Source of the DNA: Icerya purchasi
Taxonomy: Eukaryota; Arthropoda; Insecta; Hemiptera; Monophlebidae
Assembly (NCBI GenBank): GCA_039619475.1
Contig: CM077115.1
Span: forward strand, 553,620,826-553,684,825
Length of the DNA: 64,000 bases
Direction of reading: 5' to 3'
Under the pieces are notes generated by a model. The model made no database searches, was not told where the DNA came from, and saw nothing but the letters and a program-made list of their open reading frames with translations. The position numbers and the translations under genes are program-made. Below, one piece after another: positions 13,610 through 24,354 of the stretch; within the stretch, counting starts at the first letter, position 1; the number at the start of each line of letters is the position of its first letter.

Positions 13610-14890
13610 TTTTTATCGCGGGTAATTATTAGTCGTTTTTTATTAGTGCATTTTTATTCAATTTTCATTGTCAAACAGTTATTTTTTACTTTTTAGCAGT
13701 GCACTTTTTTTTGTAATATTTTCGTCTTACAGTTCGATGTGTATACTTTTTTTTTTTTAAATTTGTGTCTTTAAATTTTAAAATCTTTGGGGTTTCGTAT
13801 TTTTTCTATACCTTAATATCGAAAATATGCCGATTAAAAAAAAATAAATTATCCAGCCACTATGGAATGGGCTGTGAATTTTTTTTTTCCGATTTTTTGA
13901 GACTTCCAGCTTTATAATATAGGTATATAAATACGAACAAAAAATATTTCATTTGCAACTGAAACTATAGATTCTAAGAGTTTATAAGCAGTTAGCAATT
14001 GCTTCGATTGTGCCTATTCTGTAATCCGTGTTATGTGGTACACATATCTTCTTTAAATATAAAAATACCATAAATTAATCACGAGTGACTTCTAGCTTAT
14101 TTTTATGTTTTTGCAATGAATATAATTACACGTTCTCTCGAGGTAGAAACAATTACACGAACATTGACCAATGTTTGATCTGAAACGTGCCGTTAAAACA
14201 GCGAGATATGCGCATACAGCGACTCTGCTCTACAGTCGACTGGAAGATATCCGAAATTCTTCATTTAGAATAATGAACGAGCTAAAGTAATAATCTAGAG
14301 TGGAAATAGATTGCGCTGCGGTTACGACCCGTATCAATATAGAAGTAGCTATCGCGATTAAGCCAGAAGTCACGGACTCGAGGCTGGTTTGATTATCGGA
14401 GAAATCTGAACGGCGACCGAAGAAGGAAGGACTAGATTAACGGAAAAATAAACTGTAGCTTGTCTAAACACAGAACAAAATATAATAATTTAGAATTTTA
14501 GAATTTCAATAGATCGCGCTGCAGGTACAATTTGTTTAACTTACACTTTGTAGTATTAAGTATATTTTTACGAACCCATAAATAAAAAAAAAAAAAAAAA
14601 AAAGAAAAAGTTTTGATATATATGTCGTGTTATTATATGCAATGAACTCCCATATATATCTTTTTCTTTTTCTTTTTCTTTTGTTGCAAAAATCTAATGT
14701 GAAAAAAAATTATTTTGACAAAGTACATTTTTTTTTTAGTTTTTTCTTACATTTCTTATGGCATATAAATCAGACCTGCTAGGTCTTTCTTATGCGTATA
14801 TTTCTTAGTAACGAAAGAATGCATATAGGATGTTAACACGTTAGCAGCAAGAAAACAAGATAATTCTAGTTTAGGTATATTTATTTATTT
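13610..14890. other. AT-rich stretch without recognised gene
   Basis: No recognisable coding sequence. It holds a poly-A run at about 14585-14604, a (CTTTTT)n-like patch near 14660-14690 and several poly-T runs. Confidence 0.5.
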
Positions 14891-14903
14891 ATATGTTGAG
14901 AAG

Positions 14904-16143
14904 TAATCAATATTTTCCACTGGCTTGGAAGTTCTCACAGACAATTGTTGTACAGAAGCCTGGCAAACCGTCTGAGGTAGTCTCATCATATAGACCTATT
15001 TCGTTGTTTCCTATCCTCTCAAAGATGCTGGAAAAATTAATTTTAAAACGATTGTTTCCAATATTATCTAACAATACAATTATTCTCGATTTTCAATTCG
15101 GTTTTCGTAAGCACCATAACACTATAGAACAGATTCACAGACTAACGAAGATTATTGAAAATAGCTTGGAAAACAAGAATATTTGTACGGCCGCGTTTCT
15201 GGATGTCCAGCAGGCTTTCGATAATGGCATCAAGGATTATTGTATAAAATTAAACTTCTGCTTCCTCACTTCTTCTATCTATTATTTAAATCGTCTATTC
15301 AAGAAAGATATTTTCGAGTAAAACTAACCGATGAATACTCAGATATTTTTCCGGTAAGGGCCGGAGTGCCGCAGGGGAGCGTTCTGGGTCCAATATTGTA
15401 CCTAATCTACACGGCTGATTTCCCCATGCTGGATAATACAGAAGTAGCTTTGTACGCAGATGACGCAGCCATTTTGGCTGCGGATAAGTGTGAAAACACA
15501 GCCACAGAAAAAATGCAGAAGTCATTTCGGCATGTAGAAACTTGGCTAAAACGATGGCGCATAGTAGTCAATGAAAGTAAGTCAACGCATATTTCATTCA
15601 CAAATCGAAAAATTGAACGCCTGCAAATCAAAATAAATAACGTCGTAATACCACATGCCAATAACGTAAAATATTTAGGCATGCACTTGGACGCTAGGCT
15701 GACCTGGTGTACTCACACTCAGAAAAAAATGGAGCATTTGAGGATTAAAACTAGAACCATGTCGTGGCTGTTAGCTAAGAGATCGGGCTTATCGTTAGAC
15801 AATAAAACTCTATTATATAAAATAGTAGCTCTAAAACCGATCTGGCTGTACGGTATACAACTGTGGGGCTGCGCAAAAACATCAAACTTACAGAAAATAC
15901 AACAATATCAAAATAGGGTACTGAGAACCATTACTGTAGCCCCCTGGTACGTCTCAAATTATACCCTCCATAATGACTTGAATGTCATGTCTGCGGAGGA
16001 TGAAATCAAAAGACAAGCAAATAAACATGTCGCCCGACTTAGAATTCATATGAACTCACTTGCTAACAATTTGCTGGATAACTTCGGTGAAATACGTAGA
16101 CTGTGGCGAAATAAGCCTTTGGACCTTGTCCAGCCATTATAAA
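14904..16143 (+). pseudogene. Jockey-clade reverse transcriptase, partial, one frameshift
   Basis: Translation shows RT blocks in order: KPSEVVSSYRPISLFPILSK, then FQFGFRKHHNTIEQIHR, then FLDVQQAFDN. A loss of bases near 15226 then shifts the frame; about four are missing relative to the usual K-V-W spacing. The second frame runs to 16143 and holds VRAGVPQGSVLGPILYLIYT, the catalytic YADDAA (15453 onward), VKYLGMHLDARLTW and the thumb region LKPIWLYGIQLWG. No RNase H domain follows, as is usual for Jockey-clade elements. The apparent ATG at 14893 belongs to the flanking target duplication, not to the element. Confidence 0.93.
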
Positions 16144-16249
16144 GTTCAGAGGGAGTACTACTGAGTACTACCCCTCCACAAAACATTATCGCAATAAATT
16201 AATCGCTAAATGACCACTAAAGTTGATCAGTTGTGATGGGGAAAAAAAA
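14904..16249 (+). mobile_element. 5'-truncated Jockey non-LTR retrotransposon with 13-bp target duplication
   Basis: The insertion starts inside the reverse transcriptase domain and ends in an A run (16242-16250) after a short 3'UTR with an AGTACTACTGAGTACT palindrome. ATATGTTGAGAAG occurs at 14891-14903 and again at 16250-16262, giving a precise 13-bp target duplication. Truncation at the 5' end plus a 3' A tail and duplication is the normal outcome of target-primed reverse transcription. About 1.35 kb of an originally longer element is present. Confidence 0.9.
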
Positions 16250-16262
16250 ATATGTTGAGAAG

Positions 16263-16819
16263 AAGAAAGACAGCTCGGCGCTCTATGTGTGTAATATAGT
16301 TGTCGTTCCTGGTTGGTTCAGTTAATGATCACATGTGCTCGATTACATGTTGAAAGTGTATCAAAATGCTGCACAAGAAGAATCGCTAGTGATTTTACTT
16401 GTACAGCGATATCTGTAAATTAAAAAAGTGGACATCAGTGTCCAAAAAAGTAGAAAAAGGATTAAATGTTAGACACGCATCTGCCATTACCAGTAATAAA
16501 CATTCGATAATTCCTCTTCCTTCACGACCCTAATATTGCGGGGGATAATTTCGAAGAATAGTACACATTTTCGATTCGCGAAGTACAGGTACTTTTCGAT
16601 AAGTTTTATTATATGTAGATAAATGCGTAACCTGTTTGTTAATATTTATACATATGAAATAAATAAATTCCTTAATAACGAATAAAAATAAGTATAAAAT
16701 AATTTACTTCAATAAGTTAAAATAAATACCTCAATTTAAAGAAATAGCCCATCATTACTTAACAATATGAACTCAAATAGAACTGAAAACTCTCGCTGCA
16801 GAGAAATCATGGGACTACA
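16263..16819. other. AT-rich stretch without recognised gene
   Basis: About 560 bp with no recognisable domain and no repeat that I could match elsewhere in the window. Confidence 0.5.
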
Positions 16820-16985
16820 TGTATATATATATATATATAAACTCGGTAATTTTGATCTCGCAAGGGACTGTGTCCCTTGACTTCTCTTGCTTCCATTTCT
16901 GTCTCTTTATCTTCTATATTTTATATAAAATGATCAAAATTTACAACATTAAATGCTATAACGAAAAAATGTCCCAATTTTATTA
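16820..16985. repeat. TA-tract plus double-hairpin repeat, copy A
   Basis: A (TA)n run is followed by ACTCGGTAATTTTGATCTCG, a hairpin-capable AAGGGACTGTGTCCCTT and then a TTGCTTCCATTTCTGTCTCT block. Copy B at 41,513 matches this through ATGATCAAAATTTACAAC. The shared order of microsatellite, short hairpins and conserved downstream block suggests the end of a dispersed element, possibly Helitron-like, but no helicase is attached here. Confidence 0.6.
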
Positions 16986-17780
16986 AAATAAAAAAAAAAA
17001 AATACAACCAATAATTTATAACATAAATTTTATTAAACTACCGAAACAACTTAACATACTACAACACACATAAGTAATACTTTTTTATCGTTTTCAAGGT
17101 ATTACTAAATTAGCGTCTTTACATGCTTCTTTCTATAGTGGGACTTCTTATTCATCAACCTGCACAGTAATAAGAAGTATATTCATTATATTTCCAAAAA
17201 CTGAAACCGCCACCGAACACAAACGTGAATTGCGGAAAAAAAAGTGGACGACGAACTGTGCAATAGCAAAGAATTTGCCACATTCATACCTGATTCGCCT
17301 TTTGGTTCGATAACGACAAATGTAGAAAAGTTTGAAGCATTTGACAACATTTTAAGTCCACCGCCTCTCTGTTATACTGATAAAAAATAATAAGAAAAAT
17401 CAATTTTTCCTTTTTTTTTACAAATACTCAATTTGTGTTCACCGATTTTCATCATTACTCACATGGTACCTAAGTTGAATGTTACTTTTTGTAATGGACA
17501 AAGAATCAGTAAAATTGGTTTATATAAATATGAGTTATACGCGCAGAAACACACAAAAAAAAAAAAAAAAAAAAAAAACTTATGCGACGAACTTTTTGTA
17601 AGTTGGTAAAAATTAAAATATAACAAACGTTATGGGACATTTTTTCTAGTGGAGGCCGGTCTAAGAATTACGTTGTAATTAATATATATTCCAAACTAGA
17701 AAAATACAAGGGGATGCCCATATTTTTAATCTTGTTCAAAATTTTTAGCTGTAATACTCGCGCAGCAAAGGGGCTCAACA
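16986..17780. other. AT-rich stretch without recognised gene
   Basis: Contains a 24-bp A run at 17555-17578 and a GGGACATTTTTTCTAGTGG segment near 17634 that echoes the GGGACATTTTT motif downstream of the copy-B repeat (41.8 kb). The copy-A repeat may therefore extend into this stretch. Confidence 0.4.
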
Positions 17781-18530
17781 TCAGTTCTCATGCTTTTTTG
17801 TACTTTTCGTCAACTTTGAAAGTTTCATTAAGAAAATGAAATACGGTTTCGTTCTCGACAAATAACAATCTTTCCAACGATATATCACCATGCTCGGAAA
17901 AAAAAATACTTTTTTCAAAACTTTCGAGCTTTTGGCGCTCCAGGGATCAGTATATAAAGTGGTAAGCTCGGCTATATTTTCCGAGGGATGCAAAAGAAAC
18001 CATGAATATGCAGGAAGAGTAGGCTGAACTGACAGATGAAATGAATAACTATTAGAAAAGGAGGAATCGTAAATATCCGATACCATGATCTGATATGGAA
18101 GCTTTTACAAATTGATAGGAGGTTATCGAATGGAATTTTTAAAAAAAAAAGACGAGAGGAAGCAGTAGCAGCCCGAGTACCAAAAAATACCAGCCGCTTC
18201 ATTACCAAATATGCCCGAGTGGCTAGGTACCCATAAAAAATCAATATTGACTGAATGTAGATAGGAAAGATTGTGAATGAGTGAACGTGTACGGAGGACA
18301 ATGAAGTGTCATACGAATGATCAGGAAGGGTAGAGGATATGGCCTGAAGGGCGCTCAAAGAGTCAGAGATAATTAAAAATTTAGAGGAAAATTGATTCGA
18401 GGAAATAAAAATAATAGAGCGAAGGATGGTCGATAATTCGTTTATGAATATGGAACAGAAATAAGGAAGGCGAAAAGATTCTGAGAGGTTAAAAATCAGG
18501 AAGGATACATATGTTTGAGATACGTTTTGG
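17781..18530 (-). pseudogene. RNase H region of a non-LTR retrotransposon, decayed
   Basis: On the minus strand near 18,190-18,235 one frame reads LWVPSHSGIFGNEAAG, the conserved W-V-P-x-H-x-x-I-x-G-N-E block of retrotransposon RNase H domains. Upstream sequence (18,430-18,470) is similar at the DNA level to the minus-strand RNase H start at 51.3 kb. The frame is broken several times, so only the RNase H portion and some sequence after it can be placed. It belongs to the same I-like family as the copies at 38.1, 51.0 and 59.1 kb. Confidence 0.7.
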
Positions 18531-18744
18531 TTTCCTCAACTGTGTTACTCGGGCTATTATTTACGCGAACTTCCTTTCTTTTGCTGTTTCCGGTCCAAAA
18601 AATTAGAAGTTTAAATGATTTTTTGATTTTATGAAAGGAATCTGCGTTTTGTTTTATATTTTGAATTTCACTTTTAAAGGGATTTATTTGATGATGAGTT
18701 ATGAATTTTTTAAGTGTGATTTTTGTGGTCGTTTTAAATTCCAT
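18496..18744 (-). other. Unrecognised 82-codon frame
   Basis: A minus-strand frame rich in lysine and threonine (it starts MEFKTTTKITLKKF) with no domain that I know. It overlaps the upstream edge of the RNase H remnant and lies a few hundred bases from the hammerhead-like motif. It could be part of a Penelope-type element or chance. I give it little weight. Confidence 0.2.
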
Positions 18745-19110
18745 ATTATATATTCTTGACGGGTTTTCGCCGTCCAGAGCGTAATCGATTAGCTTGAAGT
18801 TATAGATATGGTTTTAAAAAAAATCTTAATTACGAGTTATGATCCGAGTTTTAAGTTTATAAGCTAAACGGTTCAGATTTTTATGTGATATTTTTGTTGT
18901 TTTTGAACCACCTTATTAAGGATTCCGTACATAATATGTGTATGGAAATGCTAAAAACCAACGTGTAGTGATAAGATTTTCTTTTTTCTTTTTAAGTTTA
19001 TTTGGGGGGGGGGACAAGATTATTATGTAATTTTTGCCTTATTTTCAATTTATTTTTCCTCATTCATTGAATTTTATTATTTTGTTAATGTAGGCGGTTA
19101 GTTTTATTTT

Positions 19111-19317
19111 ATAATAAAAACCAACTTTAATAACAAACAAATATAAGGGTAAAAAATAATTTATAGTTTTGTGTTTTGATTAAGTTAGTTTTAGCTGATG
19201 ATGGGTTATGCCCGAAAACGTTATTCATTAAGGTATTTATCTAATTTATTTATAAATTTTTTTTTTTTTTACCCCCTTATTATATTTGTTTGTTATTAAA
19301 GTTGATTTTTATTATAT
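19111..19317. repeat. Inverted repeat enclosing a hammerhead-like motif
   Basis: The left arm (19111-19165) and right arm (19253-19317) are inverted copies. AACTTTAATAACAAACAAAT on the left is matched by ATTTGTTTGTTATTAAAGTT on the right. The central 87 bp hold the hammerhead-like core. Penelope-like retroelements are known to carry hammerhead ribozymes in their terminal repeats and often occur with inverted partial copies, which would explain this arrangement. Confidence 0.75.
19182..19245 (+). ncRNA. Hammerhead-ribozyme-like motif (Penelope-type)
   Basis: CTGATGA at 19195-19201 is followed by a GGG/CCC stem II with loop TTATG, then GAA at 19214-19216. Next comes AACG-TTATT-CATT as a short stem III with one mismatch that a CpG change would explain. 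An A at the cleavage position precedes the stem I strand. AAGTTAG before the core can pair with CTAATTT after it. One base between the CTGATGA box and stem II is unpaired, so the ribozyme may be inactive. The CTGANGA-stem-GAA arrangement is typical of Penelope-like elements. Confidence 0.5.
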
Positions 19318-20144
19318 GGTTTATAAAAAACAGGCATGTGTATTCACCTACATTTAGTTTTATTTTATTCTATTCTTTATCCATTTATTTATTACTTTTT
19401 CATTTTCTCTTTACATTGTAATCTTTGTTTACTACAGCTACTTCCTTTTTCCCATCGAGCACTGTTAGTACTGTCACGTAACTCTGTGATTATATTGCTA
19501 TATGGGACTTATTTGGAAAAATTTTTTATTTTTGTTTTTGGTAAATTTCATCCGACATTCACCGTTTTGTAGTTACGGCCATATTACAGGATGGAGTGTT
19601 TCCTTTCCTTGTATTCTACTCCTTATTTCTCTATCTGATTGTTAACGTCGTTGGCTTACTGGCCAAATATAATTGTACAGCCGAAAAAGAAAAAATCTGA
19701 ATATGGCTTTATAAATTTCTATAAAACGGACTTTGTAAATATTGAAATTCGAATTATCGCAGCAGTCTCCGGGAATTTCAAAGTGTCCTCCTTCAGACGC
19801 TTATCGATATTTTCCTTATATTACCGATCCGATGACTACTCGAGCAAACATGGTTTTACAATAAAAAAAACAAAAAAAAAAAAAACGAATAATCGAAATA
19901 TTAATAATATGAGGATTAAAAACTGAAAATTACTTTATCGTACGCAAGGTCTGATGATAATGTGTATGGAAGAGAACATTAAGAAACGTCCGTAGTTCTA
20001 ACGGCGCTTTTGTGTGCGGGAACGGGCATGCACTTTTGTAGGGTTCGGCGTCATTGGGATTGAAGAAAATTATGAAAGATCGGAAGAAACGCCTTGTTAA
20101 TTTATCGGGCGCGCTGACATCTTTGGGTCAGTTTATATACCATA
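19318..20144. other. AT-rich stretch without recognised gene
   Basis: Short frames at 19336-19572 and 19639-19926 are hydrophobic or lysine-rich and lack a recognised domain. A poly-A patch lies near 19861-19885. Confidence 0.4.
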
Positions 20145-20152
20145 TGCCTTTC

Positions 20153-20598
20153 CAAGGCCGTGTCCACGGGGTGGGTTTTGGGGGTTACCCCCCCCCATGA
20201 GAACTGAAGTAGTTATTATGAATACGCCAAAATCTGAAAAAAAATCTGAAAAAATTTAAAATAAATATTGATGACTTTTTAGGGTGTTTCTTATACATTA
20301 AAAAAGAATAAAGAAAAAATACGCTCCATATTTTTAGAGGTAAAGATCATTAATATCTTAAGGAAATAATTTTTATTACGGGTATAATCAATAACGTATT
20401 GTGTAATTTTTATTAATGTTCATATACGGGGGGGGGGGGTAATTCATTTATGTAAATTATTAATAGATATAAATCAAAATGATAGAAATTATTAATAGTA
20501 TGCGAATATCAGTGAAAAATGTATTGCTATTTATAAAATAAAAATATGTGAAGAAAAATGTCAAACCACCCCCTTTCAAAATTCTGGGCACGGGCCTG
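20153..20598. mobile_element. hAT-type MITE, complete, with 8-bp target duplication
   Basis: The 446-bp non-coding unit is flanked by exact copies of TGCCTTTC (20145-20152 and 20599-20606), an 8-bp duplication typical of hAT. The left end reads CAAGGCCGTGTCCACGGGG. The right end in reverse complement reads CAGGCCCGTGCCCAG and continues to a G-rich GAAAGGGGGTGG, echoing the left end's GGGTGGGTTTTGGGGG. An internal 10-G run lies near 20430. No transposase is present, so mobilisation would need an autonomous hAT. Confidence 0.8.
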
Positions 20599-20606
20599 TG
20601 CCTTTC

Positions 20607-22683
20607 TTATTCGCTACGCCTAATTAATTGTATTCCGCATGTCATAAGTTTATGCGTACAATAGATGCTCCATCCTGTCTACGGTTTTTTTGCCGGCCAT
20701 ATTGCGGTAGAGAGGGAAAGTAGCATTAACTTTTTCGAAGTGCACACTGTTTTGGGAACGTTTGCTTAGTTGTAATTTCCTCGATGAAAGCTCATTTTGC
20801 CAATGATCGTTTCAAAACTTGGGCCACTACCTTTTTCTATGAGTATTCTGAAATTTTTTAATGTCTTTTCTGGGGCACTCTACTTCTTACAAATCCCGCC
20901 CGACCTCCTTTTGGTATTTAATTTTGCATAAAAACTTCTGTATTCTGCCGCAGAATATTTTAAGCACTATTTTGCTCGCATGCGAAATCAACGATGCAAT
21001 ATTACGATAATTGTCATGGAACGTCTTTCTTCTTATACGTTGTATAACGTAAATCTTTCGGCCATCTAACAAATTGTAGCATTGTACAGCGTTTTATTTC
21101 TTCTGCAGGTCTATCGTCTTAACCCCGGACGCTTTGTACCTCCTGTTAATGTATGGAATCTCACGAAAATAATGTCAACGAAGAAAGAGACGATAAGATT
21201 ATGTAATAGAGGAATAAAAATATGCGCCTTTAAACATCCTGTGTGGTAAAAAATTATTCTATAATATTTTACGTTTAGAAAGCCTAAGCGACATTATTGC
21301 ACTAGAGCATCCATCTATAATCTGTCGATTTGTAAAGTGTTTAATTTTCCGCAGCTGAAATTGGCCGATTCTCGTAAGGCATCAGTGTTACCCGCAATAA
21401 CTGAAAAAAATTCTTGTTAATATTTTCAAAATTCTCTATATACACAACAATTCCGTTGAAAAATTATGAAAAATTGTACAGCTTCGCTAATTCCATTTAT
21501 TCTGTCTCGATTGCGAATTGTTAAGTACTTTTCTAAATGGTTAATTTCTGTATCGATGTAAAATTTTAGGTCGCATCAAGGAGCTTTTTTTTGTTAAACA
21601 CTTTCGAATAAATTTAAAATAACTTCGCCAAAAGCTTAATGTCCTAATGATTTTACTTACAACACGTTGTTGTTGTTCGTGGGCTTCGATTTTTGTTCCG
21701 CTCGTTGCTTTAACGCTTTTATTCATTTTTCTTTTTTAAGCTGATTCAACGAGACGTTTACAGAATTTTTCTTTCTTCTCACTGCGGTTGGCCTTTCTTC
21801 GAGGTTTCCGGTAGAACTTTATTTATATTTATCGGTATCAATGAGTTTCTGTTTTGCTTCATCGTCTATTGCGAACTTTAATTAATCGCTAAGAACGTTT
21901 AGAAGGGATCAATTTGAAAAGGTGTCGAGAATATTCAGCACGATTAATAGTGCGTATTGTACGAGTGTAATTGATCGGCCTACATGAATTTCTTCTCGTA
22001 CGTGTGTACATTATGCGACATTTCTGGCATATTTCGAAGTTTCCCTTCTTTTCTTCGGTGAATGTAGAAGTTTTATGAATAGTTAGGATATTCTAGCGCG
22101 GATAAGCATCGTTTACTTTGACAACATTTGTAGCGTCTAGTAAAAAAAAATAACACGCTATATTAAAGTGTAATTAGTTAGTTTGCGTTTATTGTTTTTC
22201 AAAAGCCAGAGCGATCTACTGAATATTGAGCAGATGGATATATCTGTTTCAGACAGTTCTGCCGGTCACGTGTGTCGTCCGTATACACAGTATCGAATGA
22301 AGAAGGCGACATTAGTCAACTAAGCGTGAAATTAAGTAACGAGATGTGTTTTTTAATATTCTTTAAAGGTTTCATTGCCAGAGTTGTAAGCGTGTGTAAT
22401 GAAGTAATGACTACTTTGTTAAAATTACGCTCCTCTCCCTTCCGTGATGATAACGCGTGTTTACGAAGCGACAGGCGTACCGAAAAAAAATAAATAAAAT
22501 AATAATAAATAAATAAATGCAAATATTTGAAGAGGGCAAATTAATATGACAAGCGATTAAAATATGATGTTACTCGTTAACGATTGTTTTTCATAGAGCC
22601 CGCTGGTAGAGAGAACGATTTTCCAAAAGGCCCTAGATATCAAAATTCTGTAGCTAGAGGAAATTTGGTTTGCTGTTATGGTG

Positions 22684-22684
<1 letters not shown>
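20607..22684. other. AT-rich stretch without recognised gene
   Basis: Several 60-75 codon frames (20887-21072 minus, 21541-21726 minus, 22272-22493 plus) show no domain. No repeat that I could match elsewhere in the window. Confidence 0.45.

Positions 22685-22742
<58 letters not shown>
22685..22742. repeat. (TA)n microsatellite
   Basis: About 58 bp of uninterrupted TA dinucleotides, the longest pure TA run in the window. Confidence 0.95.
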
Positions 22743-22744
<2 letters not shown>

Positions 22745-22864
22745 TATTTCTCTAGTTGAATTGAAAGAATATTTTATATTTCGAAATAGTCGATATTTAT
22801 TTATTCGAGTACTTATTCACTTTATGATTTGTTTTTGTTTTTTTCTGTTTTATTAATTTTTTTT

Positions 22865-23250
22865 TACATATAAAAATTTAATGTGGTCAGCGGTGGAAAC
22901 CATCCAATTAAGTTTTGGATTCCTCCACTGCGTAATATTTTACAATGTTTAATCTTTATCTTAATATATACTTTAATTTTAACATAAGTTAACATTAGTC
23001 TTTCTGTAATCCAATTCTCCTTTTTGGCCAATTTATTGAAAATATTAATTTTTTCCCCTACCAATTTACCACTATCTCTATATTTAAAATATTGCATCTA
23101 CTCAGGATATATGCTGTATCCTGCTCGTTGCATCTAGTGCAATTTTCAGTTTCCCCCTATAATTAAATCTTTTGAGATAGATTTTGAAATTTCCATGTCC
23201 CCTGATATGAATTGTACGTTGCAAACGTTTATTATTTAGCCTCTCCTTAA
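22865..23250 (-). pseudogene. Possible C-terminal end of an R1-like retrotransposon ORF2
   Basis: Read on the minus strand from about 23,225 downward, one frame gives RGHGNFKIYLKRFNYRGK and continues to DAIFKYRDSGKLVG after a stop. R1-type ORF2 proteins have a G-H-G-x-F-x-x-Y-L block just before a C-terminal cysteine/histidine knuckle. Here the cysteines are lost, so the match rests on the G-H-G block only. The frame then continues open to about 22,867. I rate this as suggestive. Confidence 0.35.
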
Positions 23251-24346
23251 TGATTGGAAAAGAGAACTACCTTTCATTATACCATTATGACTTATCTACA
23301 CCGTTTCAAACTTTTCCATATATATATATATATATATTGTTCGCTGATAAATTTTTCGAATTGTCTAGCTGTTTTATTCTCTACTTTTATTTGCATATGT
23401 GTGATATTTATGTTTTTCTTTGAAGAATACACGTGTTTTCTTCAAGCTGTTACTGTGTAAAATGCTTCTTTTCCAAACAGTTGACTAACAGGAGTTATTT
23501 TAGCGTGTCCTAAGCCAGAGGAAAACATTTTTTTGTTTGTTTTTGGAATATTTCTTTTCCGAATAATTAAACTTTCGGAATATATTATTTCCTTACCGGG
23601 TTTGAACTCGCAGAATATTTCAGTTTTTTCCAATTAAATTTTTTCCAGTTAATTTTTCTCCAAAAAGAAAGCCTTTTTTTGTTTAAATTACTTTTTTCCG
23701 AATAACTTAAATTGTTTCTTCGCTGTTTAAATGTTTATTTTTAAAACATTTCTCGAAATATTACTTTTTAGTTTTCCTTTTATTAGATCAGACTTACATT
23801 ATTAATGATTAGGACATTTTCCCTCTTCCTCGCTTTGCCCTCTCCTCGCCTCATTCATTGTTTACTGATGCTAGGTAACGTCTGTTTAATACAATGTTGC
23901 GTATGCTCTTCCGTTTCTCAGCACATTCGGTTTCTTTTCGTTCATTATCGCAGTAGTGTGCTGAATTAATTTTCAATCAAGTCAAGATTGTTAGAGACCG
24001 TTCATACATATTACACAATTCCTTTTTTTTCCCGTTGTATCGTGGCTTTTTTAGTATACGTTAATATTTACGATATTCCTGGCCATGTTTGCCCAAACGT
24101 TCTTCCTTTTATAATTCTAGACCGTTCCATCTTTTATTTAAATATTTTTGTCAATTAAGAGTTACGCGAAAAACTATAGTACTAAAATTACAGTAACAAA
24201 ATCAAATAGCCCGGAAATATTTAAAACGATAATTTTTTAAATTTATCAATAGAGACACTCTGCATTTGCATCAATTTTTTCTGATTAATCAGAGCACGAA
24301 TATGGGGAATTATATATACGATTAAAATTTTGATATATCTGTGTGT
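23251..24346. other. AT-rich stretch without recognised gene
   Basis: Contains a short TA tract at about 23320-23337 and poly-T patches. No recognised domain on either strand. Confidence 0.45.
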
Positions 24347-24354
24347 ATCTAAGG

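Noticed and set aside
22584..22856. 90-codon plus-strand frame
   Set aside because: A large part is an Ile-Tyr run translated from the TA microsatellite. No conserved flanks.
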